The position numbers were made by a program, and so were the translations under genes. A DNA stretch of 64,000 nucleotides. Source: Nostoc sp. KVJ20. GTDB lineage: Bacteria > Cyanobacteriota > Cyanobacteriia > Cyanobacteriales > Nostocaceae. Positions 39,586 through 47,702 of this stretch are shown in pieces (the first letter of the stretch is position 1; the number at the start of each line of letters is the position of its first letter). The DNA is taken from assembly GCF_001712795.1 (NCBI RefSeq), contig NZ_KV757658.1, forward strand, positions 62,001 through 126,000, written 5' to 3'. Under the pieces are notes generated by a model. It saw nothing but the letters and a program-made list of their open reading frames with translations. It had not been told where the DNA came from and did not search any database.

Positions 39586-40395
39586 CTAATTATTTTCTTT
39601 TTTGCCGAGATTATAATCAACAATTTGAGTAATTTCTAAACCTGGCTCTCGTACTAAATAAATTTTTTTATCAAGTTCAGTTGGCTTGGCTGGTAACTTG
39701 GGAGTATCGATAGCTTCGACAGTAATTGTTTTGTTAAAGGCGATTCCTTTGCCTTGGTTTTCATTTCTATCAAAGCTTACGAGCGTACCGATATAATCAA
39801 CCTCCCACTTTCCATCCTTGATTTTTCTGGGTTCAGAGATATGGCGAGTGACGAGTGAGACTTGAACTTCACCGTTAAATACACCATTTGGGACAATTTC
39901 TGCTAACTTTTTGAGGAAGTTTGCCCGAAAATCTTGATTTTCAGATAGTGCAAATGCAGCTTCCCAAGCTCTAGTCGGAATTCTTTTTCTACTATTTTTT
40001 GTTGTTTGAACATCTATTCCTTTATCAGGTTTGGTAACGTTTTCGCCATTCTCTGTTGCTTCGATTATTCCGTTCCAACCGAACATTTTAATCATGCTAT
40101 CTGAGATAAAGCGTTTGATAGTTTCATCTTCACGTTCGTTGGGAGCAGCAAATTTACCAGGTGAAATAGAGCCATCTTGGAGTTGAACAACCGTCATACC
40201 TTTGACATGACGATTTGTACTAGAACTCATACCAATATTTACAATTTGCAATAGGATAGATAAGATAGTTCCTCCTGCTGTTATGGTGATTGCCATTGCA
40301 ATAGGTGTAGAGGTAGATTGACCGTAACTGAGAAGGCGGGCTGGTTGAGATTTAGACTTAGCTTTAAGCATATATTTGCGATTTAGGGAACTCAC
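39586..40395 (-). CDS. VirB8/TraE-like inner-membrane protein
   Basis: The 269-residue protein starts at GTG 40395, with an ATG at 40371 as alternative. It has a short cytoplasmic end, one membrane helix (IAMAITITAGGTILSILLQI) and a periplasmic domain with IKRFISDSMIKMFGWNG and RIPTRAWEAAFALSENQDFR, then strands ending in WEVDYIGTLVSFDRNENQGK and FNKTITVEAIDTP. The topology and the strand order are those of the NTF2-like VirB8/TraE fold. It lies just upstream of the VirB10 gene, the canonical position. Confidence 0.65.
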   Translation of the reverse strand: MSSLNRKYMLKAKSKSQPARLLSYGQSTSTPIAMAITITAGGTILSILLQIVNIGMSSSTNRHVKGMTVVQLQDGSISPGKFAAPNEREDETIKRFISDSMIKMFGWNGIIEATENGENVTKPDKGIDVQTTKNSRKRIPTRAWEAAFALSENQDFRANFLKKLAEIVPNGVFNGEVQVSLVTRHISEPRKIKDGKWEVDYIGTLVSFDRNENQGKGIAFNKTITVEAIDTPKLPAKPTELDKKIYLVREPGLEITQIVDYNLGKKENN

Positions 40396-40468
40396 TAGTA
40401 AATTGATATACTAATAAAACAAAATGATGTGCTTTTTGCCAAACTATCAAATATTTAAATGTCTTGGC

Positions 40469-40496
40469 TGACTCCTGAATTCTGACTCCTGAATTC
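40469..40496. repeat. Tandem 14-bp repeat, Nostoc 'TCCTGAATTC' type
   Basis: TGACTCCTGAATTC occurs twice in direct tandem (40469-40482, 40483-40496), between the VirB6- and VirB8-like genes. The same core appears in the complex element at 47535-47687 (GAATTCAGAAGTCAGGAGT). Confidence 0.85.
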
Positions 40497-40503
40497 TGAG
40501 TAA

Positions 40504-41655
40504 TTACTTTTTAACTTTAATTTTGGAACTAACAAATTTGGTGGCATTGACAGCAACCGTAGCAGTTGTACTTGCTCCACCAGTAGCGATTCCTGCTGCA
40601 ATTTCAGATCCAAATGCTACTGTTTTACCTAATCCTGTCCAAACAGCTATTCCACCACCTGCGGCTAATGCAGATGAAAGGATAGGAGAAACCAATCCGA
40701 CAAAAAGGAGAAATATCATCGGTTGGTTTTGTTCAGAATTAGCAATAAGTTGTCCGCACAAACCAATAATCATGTTGAAGCAAAGTTTTGCCATTCCAAC
40801 GGTGAAATAACCAGTTAGCCAAGCGAAAATAGGTTTCGCGCCAAAGGGGAGTAGTGAACCGCCTATTGCCAATGGGCCAAGTAGGGCAGTTAAAAGCATC
40901 GTGAATTCGATACCCCACTGGTAAGCGTTATTGAGAGCGAGGAGGATGACTGCAACAAATCCGGTAATCATCGAGCCGATTGTACTGGTGATAGAATTAC
41001 CAATCTTTTCGGCAATTTGACCGGGGGAGAGGTCGTTGAGCGCATCTTTGGCATCAGATAAAGCCTGAAGTGGGTTAAATTCCCAACTACCGCTATCGGG
41101 GGCTTCTCCTTTAAATAGATCGGGCGCAGAGGTTTTGAGTTCTGCTTCTGCTTCTTGCAAGCAGGTGATTGAATCTTGCGTGTTACCAGGGATTGAGCGG
41201 CATCTTTCCATTGCCGCCCCTACTTGCTGCTGGAGGGCAATATTGCCGACTGCTCGATTGAATGCTACTTCTAGGTTTGCTCCGGCAGCAGTAAATTCAA
41301 GAATGTCACTATTGACAGTATTAATGTATCCCCGGATGGCGAGTGTTCCACTTCTGAGTAAAGTGCCATTGTTAGCTAGTAGCCCGATAACCAGGATGGG
41401 CCATATCCAACTGGAGAGGGCTTTCATATCCTCTTGATTTATCCAGTTTTTACCTAACTCAACCATAAAAAGGGTAAGTGTGGCGATCGCAAAAAACTGA
41501 CCAACTTTGCACATCGAGCCATACAAGCTACCGTTGAGGGTTTCTTGCCAAAGTTCATTGAAACCTTCAGCTACTAATTGCGCTCCGGCGGCGGCATTTT
41601 CTAAAATGTCTTGTCCAAAAAATGGGTCGGTTGCAATTATGAGATGTTCTAACAT
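40504..41655 (-). CDS. VirB6/TrbL-like polytopic membrane protein
   Basis: The 383-residue protein has several membrane segments: FFAIATLTLFMVEL, WPILVIGLLANNG, IGSMITGFVAVILLALNNAY, FTMLLTALLGPLAIGGSLLP, MIFLLFVGLVSPILSSALAA and a Gly/Ala-rich C-terminal stretch. A soluble Cys-containing loop lies near 170 (AMERCRSIPGNTQDSITCLQ). VirB6/TrbL proteins form part of the inner-membrane channel. The gene position between VirB5- and VirB8-like genes matches. Individual sequence similarity is low, as usual for VirB6. Confidence 0.72.
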   Translation of the reverse strand: MLEHLIIATDPFFGQDILENAAAGAQLVAEGFNELWQETLNGSLYGSMCKVGQFFAIATLTLFMVELGKNWINQEDMKALSSWIWPILVIGLLANNGTLLRSGTLAIRGYINTVNSDILEFTAAGANLEVAFNRAVGNIALQQQVGAAMERCRSIPGNTQDSITCLQEAEAELKTSAPDLFKGEAPDSGSWEFNPLQALSDAKDALNDLSPGQIAEKIGNSITSTIGSMITGFVAVILLALNNAYQWGIEFTMLLTALLGPLAIGGSLLPFGAKPIFAWLTGYFTVGMAKLCFNMIIGLCGQLIANSEQNQPMIFLLFVGLVSPILSSALAAGGGIAVWTGLGKTVAFGSEIAAGIATGGASTTATVAVNATKFVSSKIKVKK

Positions 41656-41681
41656 AGCACTTGATTAACAGGCGTGAAGGT

Positions 41682-41710
41682 TTGGTCATCTCTGCAATTG
41701 AGATGACCAA
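41682..41710. other. 11-bp intergenic hairpin in the transfer operon
   Basis: TTGGTCATCTC (41682-41692) pairs perfectly with GAGATGACCAA (41700-41710), with a 7-nt loop. It lies between VirB5- and VirB6-like genes and has no T-run on the minus strand, so processing or partial attenuation is more likely than full termination. Confidence 0.65.
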
Positions 41711-41724
41711 CTAATTAGGGTGAA

Positions 41725-42456
41725 TTATTGCCCAGCAGTAGTTTTGAGACTACTAAACCCGCTGATTTCGATATACTGGGCGCTAATACCGTCCATCATC
41801 AGGTTTTGACGACGGCGATCGCTTGCCCCCTGTTCGGCAAGTTGAGATAGCATCAGGTTAGTTTGCTGGACATCGTGCCGTGCTTGCAGTCCGTCGGTGC
41901 GGGATTGTCCCAACATTGAGACAATTTGCGAGTTTTGGGCAGCAATTACCTTGAGGATGTTTTGTGAAGCATCCATTGATTGTGCAGATTCCGCGAGTTC
42001 TTTGGCCTCAGCTACAGTTTGTTCAGTTGCTTCTATTTCATTTTTGGTACGTTCCTGACCGACTTCCCCTAAGACGCTGGCGATCGTAGCGCGGGTGGTT
42101 TCTCTCTCCAGTTCGTTAGCTGCACCTACAGCACCTTCAACTGTGTTACTTTCATTCCAGTTCCCCTTGCTCTTGAGTTGCTCTTTGAGCTTTTCGGCTG
42201 AATTTACTGGGTCTGGCATATCCATACTGCCAGTCTGAATAGCAGTTTTAGCTTCGCTTTTCATCCCACCCCATTCATTAGCTGCTGCGGTGAGTTCGTT
42301 TTTGGTTTCCTCAAAATAGTTATTGAATTTGCCTAAAACCTTGAAGAAATCGTCAATTGAAAAGGCATAACTGGGTGCTGTACCGAGTAAAGTAACCAGA
42401 CCAATTATTGACCCGATTATTACCCCTTTCTTAGTAAACTTGAACTTTGTTTTCAT
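41725..42456 (-). CDS. VirB5/TrbJ-like exported coiled-coil protein
   Basis: The ATG at 42456 (MKTKFKFTKKG) is preferred over a TTG eight codons upstream. A signal peptide (VIIGSIIGLVTLLGTAPSYA, cleavage after A) leads to a mature helical protein (FNNYFEETKNELTAAANEWG, NEIEATEQTVAEAKELAESA) ending in an Arg/Gln-rich region (QLAEQGASDRRRQNLMMDGI). VirB5/TrbJ proteins are minor pilus or surface components. Position between VirB4 and VirB6-like genes supports this. No lipobox is present. Confidence 0.72.
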   Translation of the reverse strand: MKTKFKFTKKGVIIGSIIGLVTLLGTAPSYAFSIDDFFKVLGKFNNYFEETKNELTAAANEWGGMKSEAKTAIQTGSMDMPDPVNSAEKLKEQLKSKGNWNESNTVEGAVGAANELERETTRATIASVLGEVGQERTKNEIEATEQTVAEAKELAESAQSMDASQNILKVIAAQNSQIVSMLGQSRTDGLQARHDVQQTNLMLSQLAEQGASDRRRQNLMMDGISAQYIEISGFSSLKTTAGQ

Positions 42457-42569
42457 ACTTTTGGTGGATAAAATAACCAATGTGGCAATTAAATTTAAGC
42501 CACTTTTTTATGATTTATTGATTCTTGTTTTTCCCAGTCTAGATTATTTGTTAGTTTGTCTTATATAAT

Positions 42570-45392
42570 TTATGCTGACTTTAATTGCTTATTGTTATCC
42601 AGTAATTGTTGTGCTTCTTGGCTTAACTCATCTCCCCGAAGCATTTGTATGTAGCCTTCTGAAAATCTCACCATACCCAGCATTGGATTATCGGTATATT
42701 TATTGAGGAAGAGAGTGCGTAATTCTTGCTCGTTCGGGTTATTTGCTACTGCTGCAAGTAAACAATAAGCAGGGTAATATCTACAGAAGGTAAGCTTGCC
42801 ATTATCGTCAAGTAACCACTGTGAGTAAATACTTTCGCGTTTTGGGAAGAATGCTTCAGTACTATTGCGTGAGATGATTTCATAAGGATATTTAAACCTG
42901 TTAACAAATGGGTCAACTGCCGATGTTTGAATTCGACCGATCAGGCGGGTTGTGATGTTAGCAAATATTTTGGAGGCAGACTTACTTTGGAAAATACTTT
43001 CTGGTTCTTGGGCAGATAAAATTACACGTATACCTGCTTTTGCACCGTTGGCGCAGAGTCTACCAATTAGCTCGGCTATACTGTCAAAACTGAATAAAAT
43101 CGGCGCTTCATCTAAGAAAAATATTGATACTTTAGATGATAAAGCTCTACGTAATGCTGCGGAATAGGCGCTAAGGGCAAGGACTGCTGCATCAGCTTCA
43201 CTCCCAAGCGATCGCAATGCAAATACCAGTAGTCGGGCATCAGTTTTAAAGCTAGATGGATTGGCGATTGATTGTCCAACTCGTGAGTTCAGCCAAAACT
43301 TTAATCGCAATCTGATTTGGTCAAGAGCATCAAGAATTTCTTTACTATTATTGGTGATTGAATCAAGTTTGATAAACCCAGGCGAACAATAATTATAGAA
43401 ATCCTTAAGTGTGGGAATATCTGCCCATTCACTTGTTCCTACTCCATTTTCTAGTGCAAGTTTATACCGCAGTTTGATATCCTCATCGTTGTAGAAAGTT
43501 TCAATTGTGATTGTAATGATACTCTCGATATTTGATATCATTGTCGGACTTACCCCGACAGGATTTGTCCCAAGTACCATTATCATTAATGTGGATTTCA
43601 AGAATTCCTTGAAATCGGTCATCCTCTCCTTAATAACTTCCGGCTCATACCCCCTTAAATCAGGTAATTCAAATAGATTGTTCGATTCTTTACTAATATC
43701 GAAATATGCCCCTTCTTCTCCCATAAATTTGGTATAGTCGGTAAACGTGCTAGTACCATCGGGTTTGGGATAATCAAGTGCAATTACGGGAATGTCTTGA
43801 GCCAAGGCAGGTGTTAATAGACCTGCTACTAAGACAGATTTACCAGCACGGGTAGTACCGAAAATGGCGAGATTTTTGTGCTGCTTGTACAAGTCGAGAT
43901 GTACTGGAGTTCCTCCCTCTTCAGCAATTAGCTCAAACCCGGATTTATCTCCCGTAGCCGTTCTAACTATCGGCATGAGTCCGGGAACTTCTGATGAAAA
44001 ATAGGGGAGGCGACGGTTAAAGGGTCTTGTAAGTAGGTTTTCCCAGACAATAGGTACACATTGTAACCATGTCTTCCAAGCATACTCAATTTCTCTATCA
44101 ACTACGGCAGGTCGTAAGAAGCAGCTAGAAAGATATTGGCAAGCTTCATCGAGTTTTTGACGACTATGACGATGAACACAAAAAACAACAGCAGTATGGA
44201 TGGGGAGACTGCCTCTGAGGATAGTTTCTTGTGCCTTAACTGCCTCCTCAATGTTCATATTGGCTTTTACGTCAATTGATCCCTTCTCGGAAGACATCGC
44301 GCTGGAGGTAATTGACTGTTTGGTAATCCGTTGAAGGGCAGTTTTGGCGAGTCCCTGGTTAGCTTTAGATAGCTGGCAGATTATCTCAGTGTCGGAAATT
44401 TTTTCTTTGGATATTACCTCCCAGAGGTATCGAAGCTGGGCGTATTCGTCTACCCACCCTTGGGGCTTTTCGCTAAATTGCAGGACACCGATATACTTGT
44501 CTTGTAGTTTTACCCAGCTGCGATCGAGAAAGGGGACAGATTTTTCATTCTCCAGCATCAGGTGGCGAATATGGAAATCGCTGCTTTGAACTTCTCGAAG
44601 CCCTTCTTCATCTAATATGAGGGGATTGGGAACTTTGGGTGCATCGCTACGGTTAAACTGACTCCAAAGAATCGACCATACTTCCTCACTTGTGACTGCT
44701 CGTACTGAAAGCCCCATCGAGTTGGTAAAAAGTTGTTCCCACCGTTGAAACCCAGAGGTAAAACTATCCCGTAAAATTGTTTCGATTCGTTCTTGCCGAA
44801 CACCGTGAATTTGACCAGTAAATTGGAACCAGGCATTTTGCAATTGTTTGATAGTTTTTTCAATTGCATCATTTGAGCGACTGTCTTCAGAAGCCAGGAC
44901 ACTATAGGTACACCAGAAACGTAAAAACTTATTTTTACGAGTTCCTGCTTCGGTGAGTTCTCTTGCTCGCAGACGTTCCGATCGCACTAATAAAGTTAAT
45001 TGCTCTAAATCGCATTTATCCTCTATCTTTTTTAGTTCCTGCTGCCGGAGAAAGTCATCAGTGAACGAACCAAGATGAATTGTTAAGGTTTCGCGTTCGG
45101 GAAGTTCTTTGAGTCCGCCCTCAATATTTTCAAAAATCGGGATAATCTGTTCTTCGGGTAAAGACGGGTGAATTCCCTGTACGTCGAAGCAGAACTTGAT
45201 TTGAATATCTTCTTTTTTTTGGAGGATGAGTGCGCCGATATCTCTACGACCAGCAAGCGAGATACTTGCAATCCCGGCTAAATGGGTAATATCTTCAAAC
45301 GGTGTCAGGTTTTTGACAACACCTAATTGTTCGGTGTCGAGAGATTTTTTACCAATTTTGTGCTTTATTTTCGTTGAGGTGGTCGAACTCAT
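42570..45392 (-). CDS. virB4: VirB4/TraC-type conjugative ATPase
   Basis: The 940-residue protein powers assembly and secretion at the inner membrane. Its second half holds Walker A FGTTRAGKSVLVAGLL (about residue 515), a VirB4 block (DIPVIALDYPKPDGTSTFTD), and Walker B KVSIFFLDEAPILFSF (about 758). The motif LCANGAKAGIRVILSAQEPE then follows, matching the VirB4/TraG ATPase core. The N-terminal half is the family's helical-beta region (VQGIHPSLPEEQIIPIF). It is full length and the largest protein of the transfer set. Confidence 0.92.
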   Translation of the reverse strand: MSSTTSTKIKHKIGKKSLDTEQLGVVKNLTPFEDITHLAGIASISLAGRRDIGALILQKKEDIQIKFCFDVQGIHPSLPEEQIIPIFENIEGGLKELPERETLTIHLGSFTDDFLRQQELKKIEDKCDLEQLTLLVRSERLRARELTEAGTRKNKFLRFWCTYSVLASEDSRSNDAIEKTIKQLQNAWFQFTGQIHGVRQERIETILRDSFTSGFQRWEQLFTNSMGLSVRAVTSEEVWSILWSQFNRSDAPKVPNPLILDEEGLREVQSSDFHIRHLMLENEKSVPFLDRSWVKLQDKYIGVLQFSEKPQGWVDEYAQLRYLWEVISKEKISDTEIICQLSKANQGLAKTALQRITKQSITSSAMSSEKGSIDVKANMNIEEAVKAQETILRGSLPIHTAVVFCVHRHSRQKLDEACQYLSSCFLRPAVVDREIEYAWKTWLQCVPIVWENLLTRPFNRRLPYFSSEVPGLMPIVRTATGDKSGFELIAEEGGTPVHLDLYKQHKNLAIFGTTRAGKSVLVAGLLTPALAQDIPVIALDYPKPDGTSTFTDYTKFMGEEGAYFDISKESNNLFELPDLRGYEPEVIKERMTDFKEFLKSTLMIMVLGTNPVGVSPTMISNIESIITITIETFYNDEDIKLRYKLALENGVGTSEWADIPTLKDFYNYCSPGFIKLDSITNNSKEILDALDQIRLRLKFWLNSRVGQSIANPSSFKTDARLLVFALRSLGSEADAAVLALSAYSAALRRALSSKVSIFFLDEAPILFSFDSIAELIGRLCANGAKAGIRVILSAQEPESIFQSKSASKIFANITTRLIGRIQTSAVDPFVNRFKYPYEIISRNSTEAFFPKRESIYSQWLLDDNGKLTFCRYYPAYCLLAAVANNPNEQELRTLFLNKYTDNPMLGMVRFSEGYIQMLRGDELSQEAQQLLDNNKQLKSA

Positions 45393-45430
45393 AGCCTGTA
45401 ATTTTGTTCGCTGGTATTAATTCAGAAGCT

Positions 45431-45766
45431 TTATCTGCGTTTTTTCAGCTGGCGCTTTTTCTTGGGTTGAGGTTGTAGAGGATTAACGAGGGAGACAAAA
45501 GGTTTGTAACCACGGGTGATGCGGGGTGTGCCGACAAACTTACCGAAAAAGGCTTTGTTGGAACTTACTGTCCACCAGGTTGCCCATCCCCAGGCGGTTA
45601 CAATTCCGGTTGCAAGCCAAGAAGCTTGCATAAAACCTTTGACTACCATGTAGGAGATGAGAGCGATCGCACTCCAGGGAACAATTTGGTCGGCGGGGAA
45701 TGGCCCGAGGCGTGGTTGGTCTCCTAATACGCGGTTGACAGTACGAAATTCCCGAACTCTTGTCAT
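45431..45766 (-). CDS. VirB3/TraL-like small membrane protein
   Basis: The start is the ATG at 45766 (MTRVREFRTVNRVLGDQPRL); a TTG lies five codons upstream. Two membrane segments follow (IVPWSAIALISYMVVKGFMQ and WLATGIVTAWGWATWWTV), then a basic tail (QPKKKRQLKKRR). Length, topology and position directly upstream of VirB4 fit VirB3. The sequence itself is not diagnostic. Confidence 0.68.
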   Translation of the reverse strand: MTRVREFRTVNRVLGDQPRLGPFPADQIVPWSAIALISYMVVKGFMQASWLATGIVTAWGWATWWTVSSNKAFFGKFVGTPRITRGYKPFVSLVNPLQPQPKKKRQLKKRR

Positions 45767-45804
45767 TATTACGAAAGGCAAAAGTCAGCTTTTGAAATCT
45801 TGAT

Positions 45805-45830
45805 GAGTGGCACTTTGAAGTGTGCCACTC
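45805..45830. other. 9-bp intergenic hairpin
   Basis: GAGTGGCAC (45805-45813) pairs with GTGCCACTC (45822-45830) between the VirB2- and VirB3-like genes. The flank CCACTCGTGGTGGCTTTTTTGA repeats part of the arm, so alternative pairings are possible. On the plus strand the pattern ends in a T-run. Confidence 0.6.
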
Positions 45831-45857
45831 GTGGTGGCTTTTTTGACGAGTGGCCCC

Positions 45858-46454
45858 TCAGCCTGTTACCAGTCCTGCAAGCAAGTCTCCGACTACAACT
45901 GTGAGGGCAACGATAATTGGTGTACGGGCGATCGTTTGCCAATCCTCGTCGTTTCTGGCTGATTGAACGACCCGGATCAGACCAATACCAAGGTAAATTA
46001 AGAACAAACCGCGCAGTACCGCAAATACGTATTTGATAATGTCTGCATTAACACCAGTAAAATACTCAGTGAAAAAGTCCTCTGCATTTTGCATGAACTG
46101 GGCGTTTGCTGGTGCAGCAGCGATATCCAACATAAATACTACACCTACCAAGCAGAACAAGACAGTATAAATATTGATGCCATACTTGCGCTGCCATTTC
46201 TCGAAGTTGGAAAGTAGCAAGTTTGCTTCCTTGGGTAGTAACGCTATAATGCCAGTTCCAAAGGCCAGCGATGCCATTACCATGTGATGAATGGAGATAT
46301 CTGCAATCATCAAGCCAGTACCAACTGCCATTAGTCCGGCAATGCTGGCGTTTTCTTTCCAGTTGCGACGGCGACGGCTGGGAGCGGGGTATCCGTATTC
46401 TTCGTAGGAAGGAATGCGATCGTTGCTAAAATTAGATTCGTAGTCTGTTCTCAT
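45858..46454 (-). CDS. VirB2-like pilin candidate with long N-terminal part
   Basis: The 198-residue protein has two hydrophobic segments in the N-terminal half (ASIAGLMAVGTGLMIADISI, MVMASLAFGTGIIALLP) and a third with signal-like cleavage site (YTVLFCLVGVVFMLDIAAAP then ANAQF). A pilin-like module follows (FFTEYFTGVNADIIKYVFAV, LRGLFLIYLGIGLIRVVQSA, IIVALTVVVGDLLAGLVTG). VirB2 pilins are two-helix peptides after an Ala-x-Ala cleavage; ANAQF at about residue 115 fits. It is first in the VirB2-B3-B4 order. If cut there, the mature pilin would be about 83 residues. Confidence 0.65.
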   Translation of the reverse strand: MRTDYESNFSNDRIPSYEEYGYPAPSRRRRNWKENASIAGLMAVGTGLMIADISIHHMVMASLAFGTGIIALLPKEANLLLSNFEKWQRKYGINIYTVLFCLVGVVFMLDIAAAPANAQFMQNAEDFFTEYFTGVNADIIKYVFAVLRGLFLIYLGIGLIRVVQSARNDEDWQTIARTPIIVALTVVVGDLLAGLVTG

Positions 46455-46854
46455 AAAAAAAGTAGATGATTTCGGAAATTACTGGATGAAACTTTGTAGG
46501 GGTAATTACGACTGAATTACTGCTTTATTCCGTTGGCGGAGTCTGCCCCTAGTACATAGTTTGGATTGGAGTAAATCTCTGCTTCAACTTCTCGGTTGTA
46601 AACCTATTTTATGAGACTAATATCCGTAAAAGCATCTAAGAATTTTCCATTTTTAAACACTATGATTTTCAGTAAATCATTAGTAAAAAATTAGAAAAAT
46701 TGAATTGACAACTTTCAACATTTAAATCAGTGGTTTATTTCATAATGTTTGACCCCCGATATAATCTATATCGGGGGTCAGTAATTGATATATGAGGTAG
46801 TGTAATTACGGTGGTTTACCGTTAATTTACCGAGTGAAATAAATTGTCCGTCAA
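46455..46854. promoter_or_regulatory. 400-bp gap upstream of the transfer operon, with a 14-bp perfect hairpin
   Basis: No gene is seen. The main feature is a perfect 14-bp inverted repeat with a 3-nt loop (TGACCCCCGATATA at 46750-46763, complement at 46767-46780), without a T-run on either side. A TTGACA lies at 46705-46710 on the plus strand, but no plus-strand gene follows. Because this is the largest gap in the minus-strand transfer block, the promoter of virB2-virD4 probably lies in its left half. Confidence 0.5.
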
Positions 46855-47412
46855 CTAATTCTGCGTTTGATTTGGGTTGAAGTCGAGATGGAGCTTCTTG
46901 CCTACTTTGAGGTTGAGGGTTTTGGTACTGTTAGCAGGTAGTTCGATAACTTGGTTAACAGGATAAATGGAATCGTACTTAGGACAGGTTTTTGTTTTGC
47001 AGGGGGGAGCCGCCTCTACGATTGATTTAATAACTCCGTCTTGGAGAAATATCATATCTAAAGGAATATACGTATCCTGCATCCAAAGTTTAACTTTTTC
47101 AGGTTTGTTGAGGACAAATAGCATTCCGTGATTTTCGGGAATAGAGTCACGAAATTTGAGTCCGTGGGCATATTCTTTTCTATCGTCTGCTAGTTCGAGT
47201 TGAATTGTTTGATTATTGCTGGTAAAGGTTGCACCTATAGGTAGATACTGGGGCTGGCGAGTCCAAAAGTATAGTGGTAGGGGTGAGAGGGCAGCAGTAA
47301 AACCAGCAATTGGCCCAACGATATTGAGAATTTTGAAAAATAGGCTTTTTTCTGGATTTTGTGCTTGTTTAGTTTGAATGTTGGTTTGAGCGGTTTGTCT
47401 TGTGACTTCCAT
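46855..47412 (-). CDS. DUF192-family protein with N-terminal membrane anchor
   Basis: The 185-residue protein starts at ATG 47412 (a TTG lies 14 codons earlier). It has one membrane segment (FKILNIVGPIAGFTAALSPL) and a DUF192 domain (LELADDRKEYAHGLKFRDSI, GMLFVLNKPEKVKLWMQDTY, IPLDMIFLQDGVIKSIVEAA, LNLKVGKKLHLDF). DUF192 proteins are small beta-barrels of uncertain role in envelopes of many bacteria. It lies upstream of virB2, in the same direction, separated by 400 bp. Involvement in conjugation is possible but unproven. Confidence 0.85.
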   Translation of the reverse strand: MEVTRQTAQTNIQTKQAQNPEKSLFFKILNIVGPIAGFTAALSPLPLYFWTRQPQYLPIGATFTSNNQTIQLELADDRKEYAHGLKFRDSIPENHGMLFVLNKPEKVKLWMQDTYIPLDMIFLQDGVIKSIVEAAPPCKTKTCPKYDSIYPVNQVIELPANSTKTLNLKVGKKLHLDFNPNQTQN

Positions 47413-47534
47413 AGTTTTAGATAAATAAAGTAGTACAGTGGTTAGAAATGGCAAGCATTATTATCTGTTAAAATGTTTTGGCTACATTTGCTTTCGTTCA
47501 AACATAATGAAACTTTGAATTGATTTATGGAAAC

Positions 47535-47687
47535 AGAATTCAGAAGTCAGGAGTTAGAATTCAGCATGAATTCTGTAGAACTGGCGGATGAATAACCTTT
47601 TTTTGACTCCACCAAATTTAAATTTGGTGGTCTTCAATCAGTGAAGGATTCAGACCCGCCACTGATTGATTCTGACTTCTGAATTCT
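47535..47687. mobile_element. MITE-like element of nested palindromes
   Basis: The 153-bp element is bounded by perfect 16-bp inverted repeats (AGAATTCAGAAGTCAG at 47535-47550, complement at 47672-47687). Inside are a 22-bp perfect palindrome (47609-47630, centred on AAATTTAAATTT) and a 9-bp hairpin (CAATCAGTG at 47635-47643, complement at 47660-47668). No open frame of its own is evident. It lies between the DUF192 gene and the AAA gene. Its repeat core is shared with the tandem repeat at 40469-40496. Confidence 0.7.
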
Positions 47688-47702
47688 TCTTGAAGATGTT
47701 TG

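Noticed and set aside
40469..40496. CRISPR-like repeat
   Set aside because: There are only two directly adjacent 14-bp copies, with no spacers and no cas genes.
46705..46732. Plus-strand sigma-70-type promoter (TTGACA)
   Set aside because: No matching -10 element at the usual spacing and no plus-strand gene follows.
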